From assembly GCF_000785435.2 (NCBI RefSeq), contig NZ_JTDB02000001.1, forward strand, positions 1,206,499-1,270,498: DNA of 64,000 bases, given 5' to 3'. The stretch is from Paraburkholderia sacchari. GTDB lineage: Bacteria; Pseudomonadota; Gammaproteobacteria; Burkholderiales; Burkholderiaceae. This document shows positions 9,574-17,975 of the stretch, one piece after another (position 1 is the stretch's first letter; the number at the start of each line of letters is the position of its first letter). The position numbers and the translations under genes are program-made. Under the pieces are notes generated by a model. The model was not told the DNA's origin. It searched no databases and saw only the letters and a program-made list of their open reading frames with translations.

Positions 9574-10355
9574 GTGATTTCTCCACCGGAAACGGATATC
9601 GATTGCCCGGTGATCGCGGACGACCCGGGCGCGCACAGCCACAGCACCGCGTTGGCGACTTCCTCCGGTTGAACGAAGCGCTGCTGCGGGTTGTGGCGCA
9701 CGAGGATGCTACGCGCCTCGGCCTCGCTGCGCGAGGTCTTGCGCGTGATCTGGTCGAGCGAGGCCTGCAGCAGTTCCGTTTCCGTATAGCCGGGGCATAC
9801 CGCGTTCACGGTCACGCCCTGCGTGGCCGTTTCGAGCGCGAGCGCGCGCGTCATGCCGATCACGCCGTGCTTCGACGCGCAATACGCGGCCACATACGGA
9901 TAACCGACCTGGCCCGCCGTGCTCGCCACGTTGACGATGCGGCCGCTCTTGCGCGCGAGCATGGCCGGCAGCACGGCGCGCGTGCAGAGGAACACGCCGG
10001 TGAGGTTCACGTCGAGCATGCGCTTCCAGAGATCGAGCCCGGTTTGCGCGAACGGCGAAGCCGTGGCCTGGCCCGCGTTGTTCACGAGGATGTCGATCGC
10101 GCCAAGGCCTTCGGCGGCGCGCGCGAACGCGTCGTTCACGGCGTGTTCGTCGGTTACGTCGACGCTCACGCAGGCGACGCGCGCGCCGCCCCCCAACGCT
10201 TCGCGTTGCGCTTCGAGCTTCGCCGCGTCGCGGCCCATCAGCGTGACGCGCGCGCCCGCATGCAGCAGCGCGGCGGCCGTCGCCGCGCCGATGCCGCTGC
10301 CGCCGCCCGTCACGACGGCGTGGCGATCCTTCAACGTTTCGTCGCTCATGCTCAT
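9570..10355 (-). CDS. Short-chain dehydrogenase (SDR)
   Basis: 261 residues, ATG at 10355 overlapping the monooxygenase stop by 4 bp; a second ATG lies two codons in. Classical [11 protein letters not shown] cofactor loop, NNAG, catalytic Ser in [10 protein letters not shown] and YCASK for Tyr-x-x-x-Lys, then the PGYTET segment. It has the size and form of 3-hydroxyacyl-CoA dehydrogenases. Inferred role: oxidation of a 3-hydroxyacyl-CoA intermediate, or reduction of a ring ketone, in 2-aminobenzoyl-CoA degradation. Confidence 0.88.
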   Translation of the reverse strand: MSMSDETLKDRHAVVTGGGSGIGAATAAALLHAGARVTLMGRDAAKLEAQREALGGGARVACVSVDVTDEHAVNDAFARAAEGLGAIDILVNNAGQATASPFAQTGLDLWKRMLDVNLTGVFLCTRAVLPAMLARKSGRIVNVASTAGQVGYPYVAAYCASKHGVIGMTRALALETATQGVTVNAVCPGYTETELLQASLDQITRKTSRSEAEARSILVRHNPQQRFVQPEEVANAVLWLCAPGSSAITGQSISVSGGEIT

Positions 10356-12736
10356 ACCGTGCCTTCCGCGCGCTGGGCGCGTTCGAGCGGGGAGAGCCCC
10401 GCAACTGCGGCCGCCGCCGCGCGTTCGCGCTCGATATTGCGTTCGAGCTGGGTCTTTGCCGCCGCGTACTGATTCGGCCACTTCACATCGAAGTAGCCAA
10501 TCTTCGCGGCCTCGTTGAGCGTCCACGCCGGATTCGCGAGATGCGGGCGCGCCACCGCGCAAAGATCGGCGCGACCCGCCGCGATGATGCCGTTCACGTG
10601 ATCGGCCTCCGAGATCGCGCCCACGGCGATGGTCGCGATGCCGGCTTCGTTGCGGATGCGGTCCGCGAACGGCGTCTGGAACATGCGGCCATACACGGGC
10701 TTTTCTTCCTTGCTGACCTGACCCGACGAAACGTCGATCATGTCCGCGCCAGCTGCCTTGAAGGCACGTGCGATCTGCACGGCGTCGTCGGGCGTGATGC
10801 CGCCTTCGACCCAGTCGTGCGCGGAAATACGCACGGAAATGGGCTTGTCGTCGGGCCACACGGCGCGGATCGACTTGAACACTTCGAGCGGATAGCGCAG
10901 GCGATTTTCGAGCGAGCCGCCATATTCGTCGGTACGCTGGTTCGTGAGCGGCGAAAGGAAGCTCGACAGGAAATAGCCGTGCGCGCAGTGCAGTTCGAGC
11001 CAGTCGAAGCCGGCCTCGGCGGCCATCTGCGTGGAGCGCACGAATTGCGCCTCGATTTCCTGCAATTCTTCGAGGCTGGCCGCGTGCGAATGCTGGCTCA
11101 CGCCGCGCAGATATTGCTGTGGCGACGCGGAAACGAGCGGCCAGTTGCCCTCGTCGAGCGGCTGGTCGATGCCTTCCCATGCCACCCGCGTCGAGCCCTT
11201 GGCGCCCGAGTGACCGAGCTGGATGCCGATCTTCGCATCGGAGTTCGCGTGCACGAAATCGACGATGCGCCGCCACGCCTGCAGATGCTCGGGCGCATAC
11301 ATGCCGGGGCAGGCGGGCGTGATGCGCGCTTCGGGCGACACGCAGGTCATCTCGGTCATCACGAGCGCCGCGCCGCCCATTGCGCGCGCGCCCAGATGCA
11401 TCAGGTGATAGTCGCCGGCCACGCCGTCGCGAGCGGAGTACTGCGCCATCGGCGAGACCACCACGCGATTCTTGAGCGTGACGCCGCGCACCTTGAACGG
11501 CGTGAACATCGGCGGCGCGGCGCGCTGGCCGGCGGCCGCGCGCGCCTGCACGTCCACGCCCGCGCGCGCCGCGAGCCACGACTCGAAGCCGCCGAGGTAA
11601 TGCGCGTCGCGCTCGCGCAAGTTTTCGTGCGAGATGCGCTGCGAGCGCGTGAGCAGCGAATACGCGAACTGCTCGGGCTCGAACTTCGCGTAGCGGTCCA
11701 CGTGCTCGAACCACTCCGTCGAATTGCGCGCAGCGTTCTGGATGCGCAGCACGTCCACGCTGCGCACGCTCGTGTAGTGATGGAGCGCGGCGCGCAGGTC
11801 GCCCGGATGCGCCTCCATGCTGTTGGCGAGTTCGATGGCGTCTTCGAGCGCGAGCTTGGTGCCCGAGCCGATCGAAAAGTGCGCGGTATGCGCCGCATCG
11901 CCCATCAGCACGACCGGCGTTTGCTTGCCGTTCGCGCCGGTCTTCCAGTGCACCCACTCGCGGCTCACCACGCGCGGGAAGCGGATCCATTGCGACGAGC
12001 CGCGCAGATGCGCCGCGTTCGAGCGCAGGGCATGGCCGTCGAGATAGCGCGCGAACAGCTTCTCGCAGAACGCGATGCTGTCTTCCTTGCTCATTTCGTC
12101 GAGGCCCGCGGCCTTCCATACATGCTCGGGCGTTTCGACGATGAACGTCGAGGTGCTGTCGTCGAAGCGGTAGGCGTGCGCCTGGAACCAGCCGAATTCG
12201 GTTTCTTCGAAAGCAAACGTGAAGGCGTCGAACAGCTTCGAGGTGCCGAGCCACACGAAGCGGCAATCGCGCAGATCGATGTCGGGCTGATAGGTGGCCG
12301 CGTACTTCTGGCGCGTGGCGCTGTTCAGGCCGTCGGCGGCGATGATGAGGTCGGCGTCCTGCACGTCGTCGTCGCTCATCTGGGCCTCGAAGACGAGCTT
12401 CACGCCAAGCTGCTCGCAGCGCGCTTGCAGGATGTTCAGCAGACGCTTGCGGCCGATGCCGCAGAAGCCGTGGCCCGAAGAACGAATCGAGCGCCCGCGG
12501 AAATGGATCTCGATGTCGTCCCAGTGGTTGAACGCGTCGAGGATCTCGTCCGCGCTTTCCGGATCGGCCGCGCGCAGATTGCCGAGCGTTTGATCTGAAA
12601 ACACCACGCCCCAGCCGAACGTGTCGTACGGGCGGTTCCGCTCGATCACCGTGATCTCGTAGTCCGGATGACGACGCTTCATCAAAAGGCCGAAATAGAG
12701 TCCGGCTGGCCCGCCACCGATACAAACGATTCGCAT
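10352..12736 (-). CDS. abmA: 2-aminobenzoyl-CoA monooxygenase/reductase-type fused flavoprotein
   Basis: 794 residues, ATG at 12736 with AGGGAG upstream. Residues 1 to ~390 are an FAD aromatic hydroxylase ([16 protein letters not shown] dinucleotide fold; [25 protein letters not shown] with the GD motif). Residues ~410-765 are an old-yellow-enzyme FMN TIM barrel ([51 protein letters not shown]). This rare fusion matches 2-aminobenzoyl-CoA monooxygenase/reductase of Azoarcus evansii, which hydroxylates and then reduces the ring, and the related salicylyl-CoA 5-hydroxylases. The ligase and RidA in the same operon favour the 2-aminobenzoyl-CoA assignment. First gene of the operon. Confidence 0.88.
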   Translation of the reverse strand: MRIVCIGGGPAGLYFGLLMKRRHPDYEITVIERNRPYDTFGWGVVFSDQTLGNLRAADPESADEILDAFNHWDDIEIHFRGRSIRSSGHGFCGIGRKRLLNILQARCEQLGVKLVFEAQMSDDDVQDADLIIAADGLNSATRQKYAATYQPDIDLRDCRFVWLGTSKLFDAFTFAFEETEFGWFQAHAYRFDDSTSTFIVETPEHVWKAAGLDEMSKEDSIAFCEKLFARYLDGHALRSNAAHLRGSSQWIRFPRVVSREWVHWKTGANGKQTPVVLMGDAAHTAHFSIGSGTKLALEDAIELANSMEAHPGDLRAALHHYTSVRSVDVLRIQNAARNSTEWFEHVDRYAKFEPEQFAYSLLTRSQRISHENLRERDAHYLGGFESWLAARAGVDVQARAAAGQRAAPPMFTPFKVRGVTLKNRVVVSPMAQYSARDGVAGDYHLMHLGARAMGGAALVMTEMTCVSPEARITPACPGMYAPEHLQAWRRIVDFVHANSDAKIGIQLGHSGAKGSTRVAWEGIDQPLDEGNWPLVSASPQQYLRGVSQHSHAASLEELQEIEAQFVRSTQMAAEAGFDWLELHCAHGYFLSSFLSPLTNQRTDEYGGSLENRLRYPLEVFKSIRAVWPDDKPISVRISAHDWVEGGITPDDAVQIARAFKAAGADMIDVSSGQVSKEEKPVYGRMFQTPFADRIRNEAGIATIAVGAISEADHVNGIIAAGRADLCAVARPHLANPAWTLNEAAKIGYFDVKWPNQYAAAKTQLERNIERERAAAAAVAGLSPLERAQRAEGTV

Positions 12737-12765
12737 GTTCGCTCCCTTGGTCAGTCTGCAACGGC

Positions 12766-12800
12766 AGAGTAGGCCGAATTACTTTAGGTGTCAAGTAATT
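12766..12800 (-). promoter_or_regulatory. Promoter of the aminobenzoate operon with overlapping MarR-type operator
   Basis: On the minus strand, TTGACA (12789-12794) and TACTCT (12766-12771) are separated by exactly 17 bp, about 30 bp before the first start codon. An inverted repeat AATTACTT-N8-AAGTAATT (12777-12800) covers the -35 box and part of the spacer, an ideal place for repression. The 8-8-8 spacing is typical of MarR dimers. Binding by the operon's own MarR is inferred. Confidence 0.72.
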
Positions 12801-13065
12801 GTGCTGGGTACCGGGAAAGCCCTGGCGTGGGCGGCCAAGAGCGGAACCAGCAGGCGCGCAGCGGACCATGCGATGCTGGAGTTATGCTGGTGGCCGACGT
12901 GGTGTGTCGAGCTGGCATTGAATTCGCTTGGCATTGTGATTGGTAGCAGCCGCAGCGCCGAGCCGTTACGAAACCCTTTCACGCACGCGCCGCCATCTAA
13001 CGCTGCGCAAATGATCAGCCATCCTGATGAAATTGCAAACCCACTCCGATCGGGAGCCTGGATTG
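12801..13065. other. Intergenic region without a recognisable gene
   Basis: Lies between the aminobenzoate promoter and the opgC remnant. An open frame crosses it, but its translation has no family signature, odd composition and no convincing ribosome site. It probably holds upstream DNA of the decayed opgC gene. No repeat or hairpin stands out. Confidence 0.5.
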
Positions 13066-13775
13066 ATGAGTCAGACATCGAAGCGATCGATCGAGATCGA
13101 CTTTTTCCAATGTCGCGGTGTTTCGCGATCAACCGTATCTGGCCGGGGTTCTGCCGCTCTATGTGATTCTCGTGCTCGCGCTGCCCGCGATCATGCCGCT
13201 CGCGCGGCGCGCGCCCGACGTCGCGCTGCTGAGCAGCTTCGGCATCTGGCTGGGCGGCTGCTGGCTCGTGCGTTATCTGCCCGCCGTGCCAGGCTCGAAC
13301 TGGCCATTCAACCCGTTCGCGTGGCAGGCGATGTTCATGCTCGGCCTGCTGTGCCGGCTCTATCCCGTTTCGGCGGCGTTTCAGATTTCGCGCGTGGGCC
13401 GCACGCTCACGGTGCTCGCGTGCGCGCTCGTCGTGCTGTTCGCCGCGATGAAGCTGTTCGTCGACCTCGAACCGCAGCCGGGCTACATGAAGCAGAACCT
13501 CGCGAGCCTGCGTATCGTGAGCTTTGGCGCGGTGGCCTGGCTGGCTCGCGCGGCGCTTGCCAGGTGTGGTCACCGTGGGACAGCAGGGGCTCGTGTGCTT
13601 CGTCGGCGGCGCGCTCGTGTCGAATGCGATCGATACGCTGCTGCGGGCAACGCATGTGAACGCTTTGTGGCCCGCGCGGCTCGCGGGCGATCTGCTCGCG
13701 ATCGGCGCGCTGCTGGTGCTGGCCGGCGGCGCGCGGCGATGGAAGGGGGAGCGGGCGCGCGTGGCTCTCACGTAA
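13066..13775 (+). pseudogene. opgC: opgC remnant (membrane acyltransferase for osmoregulated glucans), deleted and frameshifted
   Basis: The N-terminus MSQTSKRSIEIDFF starts at 13066 and matches the usual opening of OpgC. About 40 bases on, in another frame, comes FRDQPYLAGVLPLYVILVLALP (from 13118), which in intact OpgC lies some 120 residues later, so an internal deletion joins the two. A second frame change near 13560 is needed to continue into GQQGLVCFVGGALVSNAIDTLLR and the C-terminal membrane segments that end at 13775. OpgC is an inner-membrane acyltransferase that adds succinyl groups to periplasmic glucans. Three frames and a missing middle make this copy non-functional. Confidence 0.8.
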
Positions 13776-13819
13776 AGACGCAGCACGCCCGCATGAGCGG
13801 CGCGCGAGATCGACTTCTT

Positions 13820-14590
13820 TCAGCCCCTGGCGAGTTCGCGCACGTCGGCGGTCGGCGTTGCGCCGAACGCATCGCTCAGCGCGTAATCGATCAATTGCCG
13901 CGCCGCCTGTTCCGGCGAAGCGAGCTGGCCGCCTTCCTTCAGTTGCTCGAAGCGCTCGCGCAGCGGGAACTTCTCGTCGCTGGTCGCGCGGATGGTCGCC
14001 TGCATGGCGGTGTCCACCACCCCCGGCGCAACGCTGCAGATGCGCACGTTGGGCCGCGCGTCTTGCACCACCGCGCGCGCGTGATGGTCGAGCGCCGCCT
14101 TGGTCGCGCAATAAATGCTCCAGCCCGCGTAGGCGTTGCGCGCCGCGCCGCTCGAAATGTGCACGATGCGGCGGTCCTGCGCGTCGCCCGAGGCTTCGCT
14201 CGATGCCAGCGCGTTGGCGAGCATCAGCGGCGCCGCAACGTTGAGCGTGATCGCGCGAGCGATGGCGCCCGCGTCCTGGGCGCCGAGCGGCGCGATCGGC
14301 TCGACGGTGCCCGCATTGTTGAACAGCAGCACGCACTGCGCGCCGTGCGCGAACTGGCGCAGCGCGCCGCTCGCGAGCCAGCGTTCGAGCGCGGCGCAAT
14401 CGCCAAGCTCGAGCGCGGCTTGCTGGAATTGCGCCTTGGACGCCGATGGTTCGCGCGCGGCCAGCGTGGGATGCGCGCTGCGGCCGAGACCGAGCACATC
14501 GATCTGGCGCGCCAGCAGCAGTTCTGCGAGGGCGGCGCCAAGTCCACGGGAATGGCCGGTCACGATGGCGCGGACGGGTGAGGAAGTCAT
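13820..14590 (-). CDS. SDR-family oxidoreductase (benzil/sepiapterin reductase-like)
   Basis: 256 residues from ATG at 14590. Upstream in-frame ATGs at 14605 and 14632 exist, and none has a clear ribosome site; this one is chosen because the Rossmann strand (RAIVTGHSRGLGAAL) then starts near residue 6. Visible SDR features are TGHSRGLG, LLFNNAGTVEPI, IVHISSGAARNAY and YCATKAALDHH (Tyr and Lys), and PGVVDT. The VDT segment and lack of a classical acyl-CoA context resemble YueD/sepiapterin-reductase-like NADPH carbonyl reductases. Substrate unknown. It converges with the opgC remnant. Confidence 0.75.
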   Translation of the reverse strand: MTSSPVRAIVTGHSRGLGAALAELLLARQIDVLGLGRSAHPTLAAREPSASKAQFQQAALELGDCAALERWLASGALRQFAHGAQCVLLFNNAGTVEPIAPLGAQDAGAIARAITLNVAAPLMLANALASSEASGDAQDRRIVHISSGAARNAYAGWSIYCATKAALDHHARAVVQDARPNVRICSVAPGVVDTAMQATIRATSDEKFPLRERFEQLKEGGQLASPEQAARQLIDYALSDAFGATPTADVRELARG

Positions 14591-14803
14591 GGTGGGAGCG
14601 GTCATGGTCAGCAGGAAAAGCGCGATGCGCATGGGCTGTGCCGGCATCGCGCGGGAGGTATTTCGGGGCTTCGCGTCAACCGGACTGGTCGCGCCGGACG
14701 GTCGTGCAAGCCGGTCCAAAACCGGGATCTGGCGTGCCGGAACAAAACAGGCCGCGCGAATTCGGTATCATAGCGTCCGATCCAATAAGGAAGAGATCTG
14801 GAC

Positions 14804-15844
14804 GTGAAAGCCGCATCGCAACAACGCCGTACCCTGAGCTTCAAAGACGGGCTTCTGGAAATCAAGAAGAGCATGGGCCTGGGTACCGGACAGCCTACCG
14901 AAGAACAGGCGCAGTCGCCGCAAGGCCGGCACGCGTCCAAAGGAAACCGGGCGGGCGCAAAGTCCGAGCCGCAGAACGGCGCCCAGGGGCAACGGCGCGC
15001 CCAGGGCGCGCCCGGCCACAAGGGTCATAACGGCCCCAAAGGTCCGCAGGGCGCTCAAGGCCACAAAGGCCCCCGCTCCGGCGGCGGCGCAGGCGAAGGG
15101 CGCGCGCGTCCCCAGCAGCAGCGCAGCCAGGCGCAGGGCAAGCCGGCTGGCGAGGGTGCCGGGGCGGCCGAAAAGGGTCATGAAGCGCGGGGGCAGCAGT
15201 CCCGCCCGGCGCGCGGCCCGCGCGGTCCGCACGATGGCGAGCGCGGCGGCCAGCGCCAGCGACCGGCGCGCCAGCAGCAGTCGATGGCCAATCTGAGCGA
15301 GGCCGAAAAGGCGCGCATCGAACGCAATCGCCAGCTCAACGCGGTCTGGAACGTGTTCGCGAAGCACTATCCGGCATTCCGCGAGCGCTTGCCGCTGAAG
15401 ATCGGCGTGGTCGAGGACCTCGTCGCGCGCCATCCCGATTACGAGCGCACGCTGATCGTCGCCGTGCTCAAGCGCCACGTGAATCATCCGCGCTATCACG
15501 AGCGCGTGGCCGTTGGCGGCTCGCGTTACGAGCTGGACGGCAGCGTGTCCGAAGGCCCCGGCATCGACCCGTCGCATGTCGGCCGCGCCAAGGCGGCGCT
15601 CGCGCATCAGAAGGCCAAGGCCGAGGCGCGCGCCAAGGAGCAGGAAAACGCGCAGCAAGCGGCGCAAGCCGGGCAGGCTGCTGCAGCGCCTGCGGCAGCC
15701 GATGCGGGCACGCCCGCGCAGGATCCCGCAGCGGCCGCGCCGCAACCAGCAGTTGAAGCGGCTGAACCGGCACAGGCGCAAGCCCCCGAAGCGGCCGGCG
15801 AAACGCCTGAAAGCAACGGCGAAGCACCCGCGACACATAGCTGA
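14804..15844 (+). CDS. ProQ/FinO-domain RNA-binding protein with collagen-like linker
   Basis: 346 residues from GTG at 14804 (AAGGAAGAG upstream). The N-terminal helix FKDGLLEIKKSMG is followed by a basic, Gly/Gln/Arg-rich disordered stretch. Residues 68-91 are eight uninterrupted Gly-X-Y triplets (GAP GHK GHN GPK GPQ GAQ GHK GPR). The ProQ/FinO core is at about residues 165-265: LNAVWNVFAKHYPAFRERLPLKIGV and VLKRHVNHPRYHERVAVGGSRYELDG. An Ala/Pro/Glu-rich tail ends the protein. ProQ/FinO proteins bind structured RNAs and act as sRNA chaperones. The gene stands alone. Confidence 0.88.
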   Translation: MKAASQQRRTLSFKDGLLEIKKSMGLGTGQPTEEQAQSPQGRHASKGNRAGAKSEPQNGAQGQRRAQGAPGHKGHNGPKGPQGAQGHKGPRSGGGAGEGRARPQQQRSQAQGKPAGEGAGAAEKGHEARGQQSRPARGPRGPHDGERGGQRQRPARQQQSMANLSEAEKARIERNRQLNAVWNVFAKHYPAFRERLPLKIGVVEDLVARHPDYERTLIVAVLKRHVNHPRYHERVAVGGSRYELDGSVSEGPGIDPSHVGRAKAALAHQKAKAEARAKEQENAQQAAQAGQAAAAPAAADAGTPAQDPAAAAPQPAVEAAEPAQAQAPEAAGETPESNGEAPATHS

Positions 15845-15851
15845 ACGACAA

Positions 15852-15900
15852 CGCATCGAGCGCCCAGCCCCGGCATTGCCGGCGCTGGGCGCTCGATGCG
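15852..15900. terminator. Long hairpin between convergent genes, possible bidirectional terminator
   Basis: A perfect 17-bp inverted repeat (cgcatcgagcgcccagc / gctgggcgctcgatgcg) encloses a smaller ccggc-att-gccgg stem. It sits just after the proQ-family stop and before the end of the convergent transglycosylase gene. No T-run follows on either strand, so it may act as a transcript-end stabiliser or Rho-assisted site. Confidence 0.5.
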
Positions 15901-15939
15901 TACTACCCCGGAATATCGATTCTCAGCGCGGCTGAATCT

Positions 15940-16689
15940 TCAGCGTTCACGCGAGCGCGCGTTGTTGCGCGTTTCCAGCACGCCGCGCATGGCCGACGCC
16001 TCGGCAACCGGGGCGCTCGCCGCCGCGACGGAGGGGGCGGGCGATGACGCGGAATTTTGCGCTGCCGCTGCCGTTTTCACCGCCGTGGCGGAAGCCGGCG
16101 GCAAGCCGCTTGAGGGCACATCGCCGCTCATGTCGGCAGAGAAGGCGTCGCTGAAGGTTGCCGGCGCATCCGTTGCATCAGCACCCGCTTGCGGCGCGCT
16201 CGCGGCATTCAGCACGCGGCTGAATTCGGCCGCGCGCACACGAATCTTTTCCGCATAGGCTTTCGAGCCGCCGTAGTTCTTCATCGCCGCGTCGAGATCG
16301 CCGCCGGCCGCGCGCTGGTAGCCATAGAGAATCGACGAACCCACATCGATATTGACCTCGGGGTCCGTGAGATCTTTCACGTTGTGCAGCAAACTGCGGT
16401 GCGCCGAGGGCACCACCTGCATGAGCCCGGTCGCGTTGTTCGAGCCGCGCGCCTTCTCGCGAAAGCGCGATTCGATCGAGATGATGGCGAGCAGTACCGC
16501 GGGCGGCAGCGAGTATTTTTCGGCAGCCGTGGTGACGGCCATCGAGATCTGGGCAGCCTTGTCCTTGGCCAGTCCGAACTTCTGGCTCAGGTAGGTGGGG
16601 AGCTTCTTGTCGTCTGCTGGGGGCTGCTGGGCCGCCGCGTATTGCACAAGGCCAGGCAGCATGACGAGCAGGCAGAGTAACCGCCTCAT
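15940..16689 (-). CDS. Lytic transglycosylase, SLT domain, secreted
   Basis: 249 residues from ATG at 16689 (AAAGGGA upstream). Signal peptide MRRLLCLLVMLPGLVQYAAAQ with cleavage near residue 20. The SLT domain (about 50-165) has the catalytic glutamate in IISIESRFREKARGSNNATGLMQV, and YQRAAGGDLDAAMKNYGGSKAYAEKI for the lower lobe. The last ~70 residues are Ala/Ser/Pro-rich and probably disordered. It would cleave peptidoglycan in the periplasm. No secretion-system genes are nearby, so a general cell-wall role is the simplest reading. Confidence 0.87.
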   Translation of the reverse strand: MRRLLCLLVMLPGLVQYAAAQQPPADDKKLPTYLSQKFGLAKDKAAQISMAVTTAAEKYSLPPAVLLAIISIESRFREKARGSNNATGLMQVVPSAHRSLLHNVKDLTDPEVNIDVGSSILYGYQRAAGGDLDAAMKNYGGSKAYAEKIRVRAAEFSRVLNAASAPQAGADATDAPATFSDAFSADMSGDVPSSGLPPASATAVKTAAAAQNSASSPAPSVAAASAPVAEASAMRGVLETRNNARSRER

Positions 16690-16760
16690 GGCCGGTCCCT
16701 TTCGTGATTTCGTGTACAAACAACAGGTGAACGAATGAAAGGCGCACAGTATAGCCGGCC

Positions 16761-16800
16761 AGAAAGAAACACAGCCGGGGCGTGGCCCGGCTGTGTTTCT
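16761..16800 (-). terminator. Terminator of the aldolase gene
   Basis: A 15-bp perfect stem (agaaacacagccggg / cccggctgtgtttct) with a 6-base loop lies 36 bases after the aldolase stop. Read on the minus strand it ends in TTTCTTTCT. The plus-strand end is ttct-caaaa, so it mainly serves the minus strand. Confidence 0.75.
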
Positions 16801-16835
16801 CAAAACGCTTCGCGCTGACGGTGCTCAAACAGCGC

Positions 16836-17732
16836 TCAGACTTTCTCGACAGACGCCTTGTAGATTTCGTCGATGCTCGCGGCAAGCGCGGCATCGAATT
16901 GCGCATCGCTCATCTGCCGGGTCAGGTCGTTGATGAGCGCGCGCGAGAAGCTCGCGATCATGCCGTGATTGGCCGCCAGCCGCCGGCACGCGTCGGCGCG
17001 CGTATAGCCGCCCGAGAGCGCGACCACGCGCACGACGCGCGGGTGGTCGATGAGCGGCTTGTAGAAGTCGGGTGTGTCGGGGATCGTCAGCTTGATCATG
17101 ACGTTGCGCGAGGCGGGCAGGGCGTCGAGCCCCTCGAGGAGTTCGTCGCGCAGCAGCGTTTCGGCCTGCGCCTTGTCCGGGGCCTTGATCGACACCTCGG
17201 GTTCGAGAATCGGCACGAGGCCGCGTGCGCCGATTTGTTCGCCCACCTCGAACTGCTGCTTCGCGATGGCGGCGATGCCCGCGGGCGACGCATGCTCGAT
17301 TACCGAGCGCATCTTGGTGCCGAAGATGCCGGCTTTCAATGCACGGTCGAGCAAGGCGTCGAGGCCGGGCATCGGCTTCATGAGCCGCACGCCGTCGGCC
17401 TCGGCTTCGAGGCCTTTATCGACCTTGAGGAAGGGCACCACGCCGCGCTCTTCCCAAAGGAATGCGGGCACCGGTTTGCCGTGCGCCTGGCCGTCCATGG
17501 TCTGCTCGAAGAGGATCGCGCCGATCACCTTCGCGCCCGTGAAGGCCGGCGCGCTAATGATGCGCACGCGCATCTCATGCATGAGCCGAAACATTTCGGC
17601 GTCGCCGCTGTACTCGCTCTCCGGAATGCCGTATTGCCGCAGCGCGCCAGGCGTCGAGCCGCCGCTCTGGTCGAGCGCGGCAATGAATCCCGGCTTGGCG
17701 CGCATCTGCTGCAGCATTGTGTCGTTGGCCAT
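16836..17732 (-). CDS. Class I fructose-bisphosphate aldolase
   Basis: 298 residues from ATG at 17732, chosen over a TTG two codons upstream because GGGAGG lies 7 bases before it. Fits the bacterial class I aldolase family: FIAALDQSGGSTPGALRQYG, GTKMRSVIEHASPAGI, LVPILEPEVSI, NVMIKLTIPD (Schiff-base lysine context) and VVALSGGYTRADACRRL (phosphate loop). It cleaves fructose 1,6-bisphosphate to DHAP and GAP without a metal. Single gene with its own terminator; no glycolytic neighbours. Confidence 0.88.
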   Translation of the reverse strand: MANDTMLQQMRAKPGFIAALDQSGGSTPGALRQYGIPESEYSGDAEMFRLMHEMRVRIISAPAFTGAKVIGAILFEQTMDGQAHGKPVPAFLWEERGVVPFLKVDKGLEAEADGVRLMKPMPGLDALLDRALKAGIFGTKMRSVIEHASPAGIAAIAKQQFEVGEQIGARGLVPILEPEVSIKAPDKAQAETLLRDELLEGLDALPASRNVMIKLTIPDTPDFYKPLIDHPRVVRVVALSGGYTRADACRRLAANHGMIASFSRALINDLTRQMSDAQFDAALAASIDEIYKASVEKV

Positions 17733-17975
17733 GTTCAAACCTCCCGAATCAGGCGCCGGCGCTGCTCGCGCATGGCGCGGTTATTGGGGCCCGGTGGCGG
17801 GACCGGCGAGTGGGGCCAGAGTGGAGCCAATCAGGGAGCCCGATTCGGCCCGCACCCGGTCCGGTGAGTGTACTGGCGCAACGCGGCAGCGTCTCGGCCG
17901 ATGTGTGCGGCAAGCGCCACTCGCGCGCCCGGCGGGTCCGGCTGCCGGAGTAGCAAATTCAGCGCCCGCCCCGGC

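Noticed and set aside
12735..13166. 143-codon plus-strand ORF upstream of opgC
   Set aside because: It overlaps the aminobenzoate promoter and the opgC start in another frame and has no recognisable family.
13118..14581. A single 487-codon plus-strand gene
   Set aside because: Only its first ~140 codons resemble OpgC; the rest is the antisense of the SDR gene, entered by frameshift.
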